Source of the DNA: Hermatobates lingyangjiaoensis
Lineage: Eukaryota > Arthropoda > Insecta > Hemiptera > Hermatobatidae
DNA length: 64,000 nt
Assembly (NCBI GenBank): GCA_026182355.1
Contig: JAPFBL010000167.1
Location: 843,001-907,000 of the forward strand
Direction of reading: 5' to 3'
Positions within the stretch are counted from its first letter, which is position 1. Every line of letters starts with the position of its first letter. Below the pieces are notes generated by a model. That model saw only the letters and a program-made list of their open reading frames with translations. It had not been told where the DNA came from and did no database searches. Position numbers and translations under genes: made by a program. Shown piece by piece: positions 43,656 to 53,929 of the stretch.

Positions 43656-43658
<3 letters not shown>

Positions 43659-43700
<42 letters not shown>
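43659..43700. repeat. (TA)n microsatellite
   Basis: About 21 dinucleotides between a family A and a diverged family B element. Confidence 0.95.
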
Positions 43701-43703
<3 letters not shown>

Positions 43704-43830
43704 AAGTAACTAACCAGAAAGAGTAGAGGATTACTGCTCTGACCACGTATAAACAGAAGGCTTCAGAGCGTTAATCCCCTACTCTTTATGATGAATTACT
43801 TGAATATTGATATCACATGTTATTGTGATA
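43701..43830. mobile_element. Diverged family B-like element
   Basis: 'gaggattactgctctgacca' and 'acagaaggcttcagagcgtt' keep stem I GCTCT/AGAGC but CTGACGA is CTGACCA. Outer arms 'aaagagtaggggatta' and complement pair. Confidence 0.65.
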
Positions 43831-45540
43831 ATTCTTTTAAAAAAAATGTAAATTAAATATAATCCACTTTGCGTCATCGTACTTTTAAAGTTGAAATCAT
43901 TTTTTTCAAAAGTGATAAACAACAAATATTTTAAAATCCATTTACATATTCAAAGTCTTTGTTGAATTGGTAAAAGTTGAACCTATCTTTATCAATAGCA
44001 GTTGTTAATAATTAAACTTTAAAATTCAGTTTAAATATTATTTAGTACATATCAAAAGTCGTGTTTTTATTTCTGCGCTAATAAATAAGTTTTGAATTAT
44101 ATTTTATTAATCTTTATTAAAATTAATTTAATATAAATATTAAATTAATTTTTATTAATTTATCTATTTGATAAATTTAATTCCTTAAAATCCTTTTCTG
44201 AATTTTTTTTTCACAAAATGTACCCAATTATTATCCTTTTTTCTGTTTATGATATTATTAACTATTTTATGGTAATGCAGTGTTAAGTGTTCTCTTTCTT
44301 GGAGGTATAAGGTCAGTGTTTAAGAAATGTATTCCAATTTCTTCTCCTGATGAAGTTGAATATCATAATATAGGTAGTTAAAATAAATTTTATTGTTTCA
44401 TTTTCCTTTTATATGTAATATATTTGGCAAAATATGTGCAGAAAAGAAAAAGAAATAACTTTCTGGGCTAAGATTTTGAAATTGTAAAGTCAAAGGAAAT
44501 GTTGAATATAAATACAAACAACAAAAAATAAAGAAAGAAATTGTTAAGTGAAATTGGAAACAACAGGAGCAGTAATGTATATAAACAGATTTGACTACCA
44601 AAAATTCAGATGTTGTTCACGCTAAAAGAACCAGCCTTATATTAAAGTCAAATGAAACCAGCGACTTCTTTTATTGTTTTTCTAATAAACGGAGGGAATG
44701 AATGAAATAATTTTCTATTTAAAGAAGGGTTATTGTTTCTTTTCTTTATTCCTGATAAAAGTCAAATTGGCCGCAAATAAAACAAACACTGAACCCCTCG
44801 ATCCTTTAATCTATTGGCTTCTTTTTCTTTTTTTTTTTTTTTTTCTAATTTATCCTTGCCAATCAAATTAGCTTTTCTAAAAAGAAATTCATATTGATGT
44901 TTTGAACTTTTATAAAAAAAAAAAAAAATATTTTAAATGGATCAAGAACATCTCAGTAATTGAAAAAAAAAACAAGATGAAATGTTATTTATGTTTTAAA
45001 TTAAGCTGAATTAGAATGTATTATTTTTTGAAGCGTGAAATTTCTTTTGCTGTTTTTAATGGGGTACCGAAGGAAATGAAATGCCAAAATGAAAATATAT
45101 AATAGAAGAAGTGTGTGAAAAAGCAGATACAAGAGAAATCATGAAAAGTAATTGCATTTGTAAAACAATCGGTCTTTTACTGATTACTTGGTTTTACTTT
45201 ATCATTCAACTCAGAGATACAGGGTTATAAACAGCATCGGTTTTGAACGTTTCACTTGTTTGTTTCACTTGTAAATGCTTGTACAATGCTTTATATTGTA
45301 AAAAAGAAAACAATAATTGGTTCAGCGTGCAATCTTTGGTACTTCCTTGATACTTTTTCTAATTTCTTGATTAAGGACTTCCACTGGCAGGGAAGAGAAT
45401 AAACAAGTTTCATTTTATAATCCATAATCTATTTTATAACTGTCATTACACTGTTAAAAACAGAATAGTTTCGGTTACCAGTAACCATTATCAATACAAA
45501 ATCTAAACAATAATATACAACTGTAATTAAACTACATGTT
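43831..45540. other. AT-rich DNA with one hammerhead-like relic
   Basis: Mostly A/T homopolymer-rich. On the minus strand at about 45460-45500, TTGATAATGGTTACTGGTAA, CCGAAAC has a GGTTAC/GTAACC stem followed by GAAAC, a decayed motif of the same kind. No gene recognised. Confidence 0.5.
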
Positions 45541-46080
45541 ATGAACAAACAGTATCCTCATCGGGAGGCTATAGTGCGTTTGATGTTGGACTCCGATTTT
45601 ATTTATTGCTTGCGTCTCAAATTCCTAAAACAGATCCATGGTTTTACTCCCCATGTTAATCCAACGGCTTCTGAGGAAGCACATATTTGTATCCTTAAAG
45701 CTCGTTCTAACCCTGGCCTTCCCCTAAACCTTTAAGGTTTTACTTATTTTTAATTTTTATTATAACTTCTCCTTCTTTGTTTTTCTGGTTATTGCTGTTT
45801 TATGTCTTAAGTATTTTATTCTTTATTTATTTCTAGTCATTATTTTTTTATAATTTATTTTTCTGTGAGTTAGGCAATACTACTTATAACTAAGCCGTAC
45901 GCGCTGCATAGTTGGTTCCTGTTTGCCAGCCGAGCACAACTCATCTTCCTATTCTCCTCCTTCTCCTGATGACGGCGAGGTCGAAACATTAAAGTGAATT
46001 AGTTGTGTGTTATTTCTAAGTGCTCTTTTATTTTAATCGTTTGATATTTTGTCCTATCATTTCATTGGACCGTTTCATTT
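45541..46080 (+). pseudogene. Penelope-like element C-terminus with 3' pseudo-LTR
   Basis: The 64-codon frame at 45541-45735 ends EAHICILKARSNPGLPLNL, the terminal signature seen also in the relics at 16.0 and 54.6 kb and typical of the last residues of PLE proteins. About 230 bp downstream lies TTCTC-CTGATGA-CGGCGAGGTC-GAAAC-ATTAAAG, a hammerhead-like core, then 'tggaccgtttca' and (TA)n, as at the ends of family C elements. So coding end, spacer, ribozyme motif and (TA)n boundary occur in the expected PLE order. Reverse transcriptase is missing. Confidence 0.65.
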
Positions 46081-46102
46081 TTAAATTATTATATATATAT
46101 AT

Positions 46103-46330
46103 GATCAAACCACAATATGAAATGGCGAAAAAAAAAAAGACTAAGATCTTTCAAACGTAACAAGCGGTCTTGGTCAGAGTCAAAACCCAACTGAACTGAA
46201 CTGAAACTGGGTTTTGACTCTGACGAAGACCGCTTCTTATGGTTGAAAGATCTTAGTCTTTTTTTCCCATTTCATATTGTGGTTTGATCATTGATTGTTA
46301 TTTCACGTGTTTATGTGAAATCTTTTTATA
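46103..46330. mobile_element. Palindromic family A element
   Basis: Begins at GATCAAACCACAA directly after (TA)n; the centre has a short duplication 'aactgaactgaaactgg'. Right arm: GACTCTGACGAAGACCGC, TTCTTATGGTTGAAAGATCTTAGTC with stems I and III intact. The left arm has CTGACCA (core mutation) in minus orientation. Confidence 0.9.
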
Positions 46331-46410
46331 GTTTCAATTCTATAGTAAGTTATATCATTTTATAACCTACTTTTGGAATGTTGATATATTAATGAATAGA
46401 TATTTAATTT

Positions 46411-48534
46411 AATAAATACTTTTTCCTATAGGTTTCGTATTAAAATTGAATTGAAAGCATTCTAAACAATTTACCTGATGGACTGGAAATATTGGATTAG
46501 GTGGAAACAGGTCAGGAGAGCTCACTTATAGGGTATTTCGACGATCAATAGTCATCCTTGGGACCTTAGAGGAAGTAAGTCCCTAGCAGGAGTGCTTGGT
46601 CTGCCTCTCACGTTTCGTCAACCACCGATGAAGAGAAAATGGAAGCATATCTGACAAAACTAGTATCTCGAGTCTCAAAGTTAAATACTCAAGTATTTTC
46701 ATCCAGTAGTAGAACAAAACAATAAATACCTTAGGAAGGAATCACTTAGCAACCTATAAGCAACTTGTTACACACAACACTAGATCGCATATTCTATAGA
46801 AAATATTTAGTAATTCTTCTGTACAAAATACAGCTGTAGGCTATTAAATGTTTAGAAAGACCTACCAAATGAGAGCTATTGTACTCTACAACAGTTCGAA
46901 CCAAATGATAATTATATGTGATATCTTTATTATGAAATAATGACTGATAACATAGCCTTTAAGTAACTTCAGAAGTATGAAAAAAAATTTTTACCTTTAA
47001 CCATGTGCATGAAATGAAATTACATTTCTATATGAGTTCTCATAGTTCAATCAATGTTATCAGTGAACGACAATAATGAAATGAAAGACAAGACTACAGA
47101 TCTATTATAACGCAACAAGCTGGTCATATTTTCGTCAGAGTCAAAAAAAGCATGGGAATGGTGCCTTTTGGATATCCCAGTATGGTTTTTAGCACTATCT
47201 GACGATAGACCTTGTTGCGGTTCGAAAGATCTTAGTCTTGATTTCCCATATTGACATTAATATGTCGTTATGATGAAACATTCATATAGTTATACTTTCA
47301 CGTGTCATATCAAATAGAGGAGAAGTCTCACAAGATTTTGTAAGTAGCTTACAATCAGACTATATTGTTATTTAAAATAAACAAAGTTTTTCCACATTAA
47401 GAACTAAATATGACTCTCTTGTTCGATGGATAGGTAGTCCAGATGGTCATTTAGTGACCCTCACGGATACTTTACATCTGTAATAAATACTTTTTTTCCT
47501 ATAGGTTTCGTATTAAAATTGAATTGAAAACATTCTAAACAATTTACCTGATGGACTGGAAATATTGGATTAGGTGGGAGCAGGTAGGAGAGCTTTATAG
47601 GGTAGCGTTGTATCCCTTGGGACCTTAGAGGAAGTAACTCCCTAGAGAGTCTTGGTCTGCCTCTCACTTTCGTTAACCACCGGGGGTACCTGGAAGCATA
47701 TCTGACCAAAAGCCAGTCTCCCGATCTCAAAGTTAAATACTCGACTCTTTCATCCAGTAGGTAGAACAAAAGGACTAAATACCTTAGGAAGGAATCATTA
47801 GCCTCTATAAGCAAGCTTGTGTCCACATCAAATGTCGCTTTCTATAGCAAAATATTTAGGTATTCTGATCTTTTATAAAATATGACCATGCTGTAAATAT
47901 TATAATGTTTTAAAAGACCTCTACATGTCTATTTCCTGACAACAGTTCAACCCATAATTACAAATTATATGTGGGATATCTGTTATAATGAGAATAATAA
48001 CTGATAAGGCTGTGATAGCCTTTAAATAACTTGAGATGTGTACTAACCAGTTTTTGATATTTTACCTGTGCATGAAGTGTATTCACATTTCTGACTATAC
48101 TCTAGTTCCCATGTTATAGTTGGACGTATAATAATGAAATAAAGATAAAACTACATATTATTAATAAGAATATGCTGGCTACATATTTTTTGGGTAATCA
48201 ATAATAAAGCATGGGAATGGTGCCTTTTATAAATGCCCATATTTTTTAGCACTCATCTACGCATCATACAGGGTTCGAAATTTCGAATTTGCCATATTGA
48301 CATTAACAGTATTAAATGATGAAACAGTTCAATATAGTTTATACTTTTAATTCATATCAAGATAGAGGAGAAGTCTCACAAGATTTTGCTAAGTAGACTT
48401 ACAATCAGACTATATTGTTATTTAAAATAAACAAAGTTCTTTCCACATTAAGAACTAAATATGACTCCCTCTTGTTCGATGGATAGGTAGTCCAGATGGT
48501 CATTTTGTGACCCTCACGGGGATACTTACATCTG
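46411..48534 (+). repeat. Direct tandem duplication, two units of about 1.05-1.07 kb
   Basis: Unit 1 is about 46411-47481 and unit 2 about 47482-48534. Both start near AATAAATACTTTTTT and end at ACATCTGTAAT/ACATCTGTTAA, with 'gatggataggtagtccagat' close to the end. Similarity is uneven: long stretches nearly identical, others with many 1-3 bp indels. A family A palindrome at 47060-47260 in unit 1 is almost unrecognisable in unit 2. The 121-codon minus frame at 47461-47826 exists only in unit 2, has no known domain, and is disrupted in unit 1, so it is probably not a gene. Confidence 0.9.
47060..47260. mobile_element. Palindromic family A element inside duplication unit 1
   Basis: Arms with 'gactacagatct' on the left and CTGACGATAGACC, TTGTTGCGGTTCGAAAGATCTTAGTC on the right. 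The spacer between arms is unrelated to other copies ('aaaaaagcatgggaatggtg'). Confidence 0.75.
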
Positions 48535-48629
48535 TTAAACCTTTTTTTTAAGATAGTAATCGTACTTTGGAATTAACATATGTATTACATGACATTAATA
48601 TATTATAATATATAACACATAACATTAAT

Positions 48630-48770
48630 GATCAAACCAGAATATGAAATGAGAAAAAAAGACTAAGATCTTTCAACCACAACAAGCTGTCTCAGCCTTT
48701 TTTCCCTATTTCATATTGTGGTTTGATCATTGATTGTTATTTAATGTGTTTATGTGAAATCTTGTTATCT
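48630..48770. mobile_element. Family A element with deleted centre
   Basis: Left arm GATCAAACCAGAA to CAACAAGC, then directly the outer right arm 'tttttccctatttcatattg' ending 'gtgaaatcttgtta'. Most of the right-hand motif is gone. Confidence 0.75.
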
Positions 48771-48793
48771 ATTTATATCATATCATATATAAA

Positions 48794-48882
48794 CAATCAA
48801 ATTCCAAACCAAAGTAAGAAATGGGAAAAAAGATAAACTCTTTCAACCGTAACAAGAGTTCATCGTCAGAGTCAAGCGGAAT
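48794..48882 (-). mobile_element. Family A half element
   Basis: 'caaaccaaagtaagaaatgg', CTTTCAACCGTAACAAG, 'catcgtcagagtc': minus strand motif with CTGACGATG; the AGATCT hexamer is lost. Confidence 0.7.
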
Positions 48883-49069
48883 TGATTCATACATTTCTAT
48901 ACCTTCTATACTTGTAAATTTGATATTTTTTTTTTATAAATTCTTATTTATGTAGAAGTTTTCTTAAAGTTTTATGTATGAGTTAATTGTTATATGGGAA
49001 ACTGATCTAATTCAGAATGAATTTATTTATAATTGCAGAAATGTTACCAAAAACAATCTCCCTCTAAAT

Positions 49070-49494
49070 CAGGAGTTCTCATTCTCTTTGGCCCTTTCAC
49101 CCCTATTGGCATTCCCACAAGGTCATTCCCACAATGTCATTCCCATAATGTCATTCCCATAATGTCATTCCCATAATGTCATTCCCACAATGTCATTCCC
49201 ACAATGTCATTCCCCCCACGCCTTCTTCTTTCCAAGGTAGTATTATACACATTTACAACTTTACATTGTATATGTTTATAGTAGAATTTTATAAATTAAA
49301 TGCTAATTAAATTTATTGATGGATATATAAAATAGCAATTCAATAAAAATATTTTTTTTTAATCTATAACTAAGAGGTCAAAACCTATAATAGCTTATAT
49401 CACTCTGTAAAATCACTGTGGTCATAATTCACCCCCTGAAAACCCAAAATTCACCCCTGGAGGTGAATATTTTTCACCCCTTTGAGAACTCATG
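49070..49494. mobile_element. hAT-type MITE, second copy of the 42.05-kb family
   Basis: Ends CAGGAGTTCTCA and TGAGAACTCATG are inverted. Flanks CTCTAAAT and CTTTAAAT (7/8) are the 8-bp duplication. The interior matches 42051-42388 apart from an internal expansion of a 15-bp repeat. Confidence 0.9.
49112..49212 (+). repeat. 15-bp minisatellite inside the hAT MITE
   Basis: About seven units of 'tgtcattcccacaa'/'tgtcattcccataa'. The sister element at 42.05 kb has one unit, so the expansion occurred after this copy inserted or in its lineage. Confidence 0.9.
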
Positions 49495-49502
49495 CTTTAA
49501 AT

Positions 49503-50144
49503 CAAAGAAATCATTGAGGTTATTCAATATGTGGCTTTAATTGATAAATGAATATTTTAAAAATGTTTTCGTTTTCTCGTTGATTTTGAGATAAATATTT
49601 GTTAATTGATTGTTGTATGATTTATGTTAATGTGAAAGCGAAAGTGTAAAATACAGCCGCTCCTCTTTGAGATGATGTCATAGACCCATTCCCAACCTCA
49701 ACTTCTAACATCTGTTGCTTTTGATGCTTCACCACTGCAGTCTTTCCGCTTCAGTTTATAAATATGTCTATTTTAGTCTTTAAACGATCCTTAAAATCCT
49801 AATAAAGCTTGTTTTAAAACTACTCAATCTTAGTTAAGTAACAGTGAACCCAAGCTTTGATGTTATATTTTATTAGGTTTAACAGAAAATAAACTGCCTT
49901 TAGCTGTTTGATGAGACGATTGGAATGTTATTTTGGAACATGGGTCTTTTATTGTGAACTGTAACTGCTGCTTGCAGTTTTTCTGAGTTTAAAAATGAAT
50001 AAAACAAAGTAACATCCCGCTGCCAGGTAGATAAGGAGAAGTATATAAGAGCGCATAAGCATAAGTCTTTATGTACAAAAACATGTTAAATAAAAATCAA
50101 ATTATATATGGCATTTTGAAATTTTAAATTGAAACAAAGATCTA
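49503..50144. other. AT-rich DNA, no recognised gene
   Basis: Nothing recognised. Confidence 0.5.
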
Positions 50145-50335
50145 GCAACGAGGAATGGTTACAATTCCGAATTACGAAATACGATCCAAACTTACTTACC
50201 GTTACTTGCCGTTGCGTCTACAACGTGCTTGGTCTCCCATTCTCTTTTCTCCTGAAGACGGATTACCCGAAAATTTGAGTCTGCAAGTGTGTTTCCCTAC
50301 TTTGTGTGTTGCTCTTTGTTAATCTCGAACTCGTG
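50145..50335 (+). mobile_element. Family D half element
   Basis: TTCTC-CTGAAGA-CGGATTACCC-GAAA-ATT-T-GAGTC: core complete, stem I CTC/GAG (3 bp), stem III AAUU, H17 = T. Preceded by 'acgtgcttggtctccca' as in other family D copies; followed by (TA)n. Confidence 0.75.
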
Positions 50336-50374
50336 TATATATATATATATATTTATTTTTTTATTTACTCTTCT

Positions 50375-50797
50375 TTATATAATCTAGGAGGTGTCAGAGC
50401 TTATTTTTCTTCATTCTGATATTTCCTACGACATATTATTCTCATATATATATCTTAGTTTGCTGGTCATGAATACTGGGCGGTGACTGAGTGTCGGCTT
50501 GGTCGAGTAGCTGGTGGTTGGTCACCTAGTAGCTGCAAGTGTGCAGTGTTAATACCACTCCGTGTGTTGACTGATTAATTAATGGGTTGTGCTTCATGAT
50601 TTTCATGGCTTCATATATTTGCAGTCTGGCTGGATCATTAATTTTCTTTAAAATGATGGTGTTTTAAAAATGTTTAAAAAAAAAATAAATCTTAAATATA
50701 CTCTTAAATAAATATATCTTAAACATTTTTTACAAAATGTCGTAGGAAGAATCAGAATGAAGAAAAATAAGCTCTGACACCTCCTAGATTATAATAT
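50375..50797. mobile_element. Inverted-repeat element with 60-bp arms
   Basis: 'ctaggaggtgtcagagctta' through 'tcctacgacat' (50385-50435) is repeated inverted at 50738-50795. The 300-bp interior is complex (for example 'ggtggttggtcacctagtag', a self-complementary piece) and lacks the ribozyme core. Arms end in (TA)n. A different, unnamed foldback or MITE-like family. Confidence 0.75.
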
Positions 50798-50812
50798 ATA
50801 TATTATATATAT

Positions 50813-50817
<5 letters not shown>

Positions 50818-50854
<37 letters not shown>
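50818..50854. repeat. (TA)n microsatellite
   Basis: Tract between the foldback element and the family C palindrome. Confidence 0.95.
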
Positions 50855-50861
<7 letters not shown>

Positions 50862-51150
50862 CAATTACAAGAAACGGTCCAGCGGAGTTTTTTAAATAAA
50901 ATAAATTCAAAACGAAGGAAACACACAGAAAGACACAGACATAACTCACATCGATATTTCGACCATCATCGTCATCAGGAGGTGTGAAGAGCGAAGAGCG
51001 ATGAGTCCTGCAGGAAGGCGTCACCGCCCTGGCTTCCTGCGGGACTCTTCGCTCTTCGCTCTTCACACCTCCTGATAACGATGATGGTCGAAATATCGAT
51101 GTGAGTTGTCTGTATCTTTCTTTGTGTTTCCTTCGGTCTGAATTTATTGT
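50855..51150. mobile_element. Palindromic family C element
   Basis: Arms of about 110 bp around a GC-rich centre near 51025 ('ctgcaggaaggcgtcaccgc'). Left arm, minus strand: CTCCTGATGACGATGATGGTCGAAATATCGATGTGAG; right arm has CTGATAACG in place of CTGATGACG. Stem I CTC/GAG is possible but leaves G at the cleavage position, so self-cleavage is doubtful. Outer end 'acaagaaacggtcc'. The overlapping 140- and 79-codon frames are palindrome artefacts. Confidence 0.88.
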
Positions 51151-51152
51151 AT

Positions 51153-51196
<44 letters not shown>
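51150..51196. repeat. (TA)n microsatellite
   Basis: Tract between family C and family B palindromes. Confidence 0.95.
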
Positions 51197-51199
<3 letters not shown>

Positions 51200-51400
51200 G
51201 AACGTATAAACCACAAGGAAAAAGTAAAAAACACAGAAAATATGCTCTAAGGCCTTTCAATTATATGTCATCAGAGAGCAACTGTCATCAGTTGCTCTCT
51301 GATGACATATAATTGAAAGACCTTAGAGCATATTTTCTGTGTTTTTTACTTTTTCCTTGTGGCTTATACGTTCATTAGTTTTCATTATGTTTATAATGTG
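51197..51400. mobile_element. Palindromic family B element
   Basis: Arms of about 85 bp around 'agcaactgtcatcagttgct'. Right arm: GCTCT-CTGATGA-CATATAATT-GAAA-GACCT-T-AGAGC. Stem I intact; stem III AGACCU has one mismatch; stem II is not evident. Confidence 0.9.
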
Positions 51401-52295
51401 TTTATGTTTATTGTGATTATTTAGTATATATATATATATATATATTCGAGACTTACAAGCACCTTGCAGCCGGTGCAAAATACCATCAAGTATACATGAT
51501 AGGAGTGATGTAATTGGCTTGTGTTAAGTATAATTATCAATAAATTAATATGTCTCTGAATAAATGAAGTTGACTTGCAGTTCATAGTATTGCAGTTCAT
51601 AGATGTGGTTTTAAGACCACATGTAACCCATTCATATTGACGAGAGTAGATTGCCATAATTAGGAAGTACTGTTGCTGTCTTGATTGAGCTCAATGTTGA
51701 TATCAGAACAAAGTACTCAGAAATGCTAAAAAAAAAAGTTTATTTTTAGTTTCTAAAACAAAATTTAGACTTTATTCGTTTCATCTTAATTAAGGTCAAA
51801 TTAGAGTCATTTCATTTTAAATGAAAAAAAAATTGAACCTAATTAAAAGATGACAATGGATTAAAATAAACTGCTTACTATGTATCCTTTAAAGCGGTTA
51901 AATTACATTATTTCTTGTTTAGTAGTTTCAAGTAAAACATTTCTCTTTCAAATCATTTTTGTGCTGAATTAATTGGCTCATTGTGTCTTATTTTCCTAGT
52001 GAATTTGTGATAGTAAAAAATTCCTAATCTAATAAACTTGAGAATAGAAAAATAATTAAGGTTTCTCATTTTGAAACAAGGCTATAATTTGGAAGGTTTC
52101 AAATGTCTATACTGGATGAGCAATGGTTATAAACGAACTTTTTAAAAGCAGTTCGGTGTTACGTGTTTATTAAAAACTAGACATATATTCTTCAAATTCG
52201 CAAATAACGTTTCGAAATATTGAACCTAAGTGTTTTCGTTCTTTATGTGTTTTTTTTTCAGTTATCCGTCCGGTTTTAGGCTGTTTAGTAATTTC
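51401..52295. other. AT-rich DNA, no recognised gene
   Basis: (TA)n at 51424-51445. The last 100 bp ('gttatccgtccggttttagg') resemble the outer end of family C arms and run into (TA)n at 52300-52326; probably a relic. Confidence 0.5.
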
Positions 52296-52326
<31 letters not shown>

Positions 52327-53925
52327 ACGTTTGATTGGGAAAAAAGAAGTACTAAATGCTTAACAGCACTTTCGTGATATGCAACTGGTGATACCTTAAC
52401 AAATCCGATACTGTTTATAATTATATAAATGAAAATCGTGTGGCGTCTCATCGGATCTTTTTAAATCTACGTAATGCTAAATATCCAGGGTGTATAAAAA
52501 AAAAAGTATTACTTATTGCATATAACACGTTTTGGTCCAACTTTAGTGCTAGAATTGATATAAATATACTACTTACCTACTTGAACGATTACTCTGTTAA
52601 AACTTATGTTATAGCGGTATTTAAACTAGTGGGAGCTGGACACCGCCTGAGAGAGTGTTTATCAATGTGAGGGATACGGACTACTGGGGTATGGAAATGT
52701 ATTAAGGCTAGTTTACTGAATAGCTTGTATTCATTTAAATAAATATTATATTCAAATGTTTTGAGGCGGACGGTTTGTTACGGTTGAACTATTAAAAAAG
52801 TTAGTTTCTGTCAAATTTGATTATTTTATGACCTTTAACTATTCTGTTAACAACCATTTAAAAATAACTTTATATATAAATGGGCACACAACATTTTTGA
52901 TCTCCTGAAGCATGGTAGAGGATGAAAAAAAAAAAAGTTTGGGACACATCGGCCTAAAGTAAAGAAAGTTTTTGCCCCCCTGATTAAGTGAGTAATTGAA
53001 ACCTGCCAGTACTAGTTGTTAGAATTTAGTTAGTCCGTGTGTGCTGGTTTAATTTTGTCTTTTGTTGGGAAGAGATTTGCTGGCAGACTCGTTCGTTTCG
53101 CCCTTTCAAGTACTTCCCTCTCCCTGCTCTCTCTGGTCCTCGTTTCCTCTCTCCCCCACCCCTAGGGATATATGAAGTGAAATTTAATCCCCAACAGATC
53201 AACCTTTTAAAAACAGTAAATTTTCATTTTCTCGCGAATCGATTTCTCGGTTATATTTCAAAATTAAGGCTTAGGTCTTTGTACAAGGAAGCCATTATAT
53301 TCGTTTCCCTTATAAGACTTTATTCGCCCTAAATAGCTTTCCTCTAAAGTCTTAATTTATTGCGAGTTCTCATTTTTTTCGCCTCTGTTTTATAAGATAC
53401 TTTAGTTTTTTTTCTTACATTATTTTTTTTTCTACCTTACAAATATATATGGTACAATTTTCTCGTTCTTTACTTTCATTTACACTCTCTATGAAATATA
53501 TTTAGTTAACAGTTTTCAGTGGTAATGCATGTTGTGGTATCTCCAGAGCCCAATAACTAAGTTTCAGTTTAAATTAGTGTATTTGTGGTGCGACGGTGTA
53601 TATGTGTATGTGGTTGTCTGTGTGTGTGATTATAAGCAGAGTGCCTCAAAACTAATATAGTAGTGTTATCCATTTACCCCTAGTATAATTTAGTTGTATT
53701 CAACAAATATAATTTTACGTTCTAGTAAAGTTTAGATAGAACAGCAAGATTGATATTAATATTGCACTTTCTTAGTGCTTACTTTATGTGTTGAAATTTC
53801 GTTTGTTTGTTGAAATCTGTCTTCTGATAATGAACCACGCATAGAAATATCGAAATCAAACTGCTTTGAACTTCCATAATCTTTAAATCGTATTATTTAG
53901 GTTTAGTTTGACTGATTCGTTGCCT
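52327..53925. other. AT-rich DNA, no recognised gene
   Basis: Small open frames at 52440-52670 and 53039-53332 have no domain. 'gacggtttgttacggttgaa' at 52770 is a scrap of family A. 'cttctgataatgaaccacgc' and 'gaaatatcgaaatc' near 53820-53870 form a decayed ribozyme-like motif. Confidence 0.45.
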
Positions 53926-53929
53926 GACG

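Larger units (their letters stand above)
43458..43658. mobile_element. Palindromic family A element, best-preserved copy
   Basis: About 100-bp arms around 'aaacccaactgggttt'. Outer ends carry TTTCAC-ATAAACAC-GTGAAA, a small hairpin of their own, and the right arm stops at (TA)n. Each arm has an intact hammerhead motif, one per strand, reading outward. Confidence 0.95.

Noticed and set aside
47461..47826. 121-codon minus-strand open frame in duplication unit 2
   Set aside because: No recognisable domain; the matching region of unit 1 has frame-breaking differences, so there is no sign of selection on the frame.
51101..51120. All CTGATGA-GAAA motifs as active ribozymes
   Set aside because: Many copies have lost an invariant residue (for example CTAACGA at 21.93 kb, AAAA for GAAA at 14.6 kb, CTGACCA at 46.17 kb). 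Only the listed ncRNA entries have a complete core.
50812..51234. 140- and 79-codon minus-strand open frames
   Set aside because: They run through (TA)n (Tyr-Ile repeats) and both arms of a palindrome; the same peptide pieces appear on the opposite strand. No independent coding evidence.
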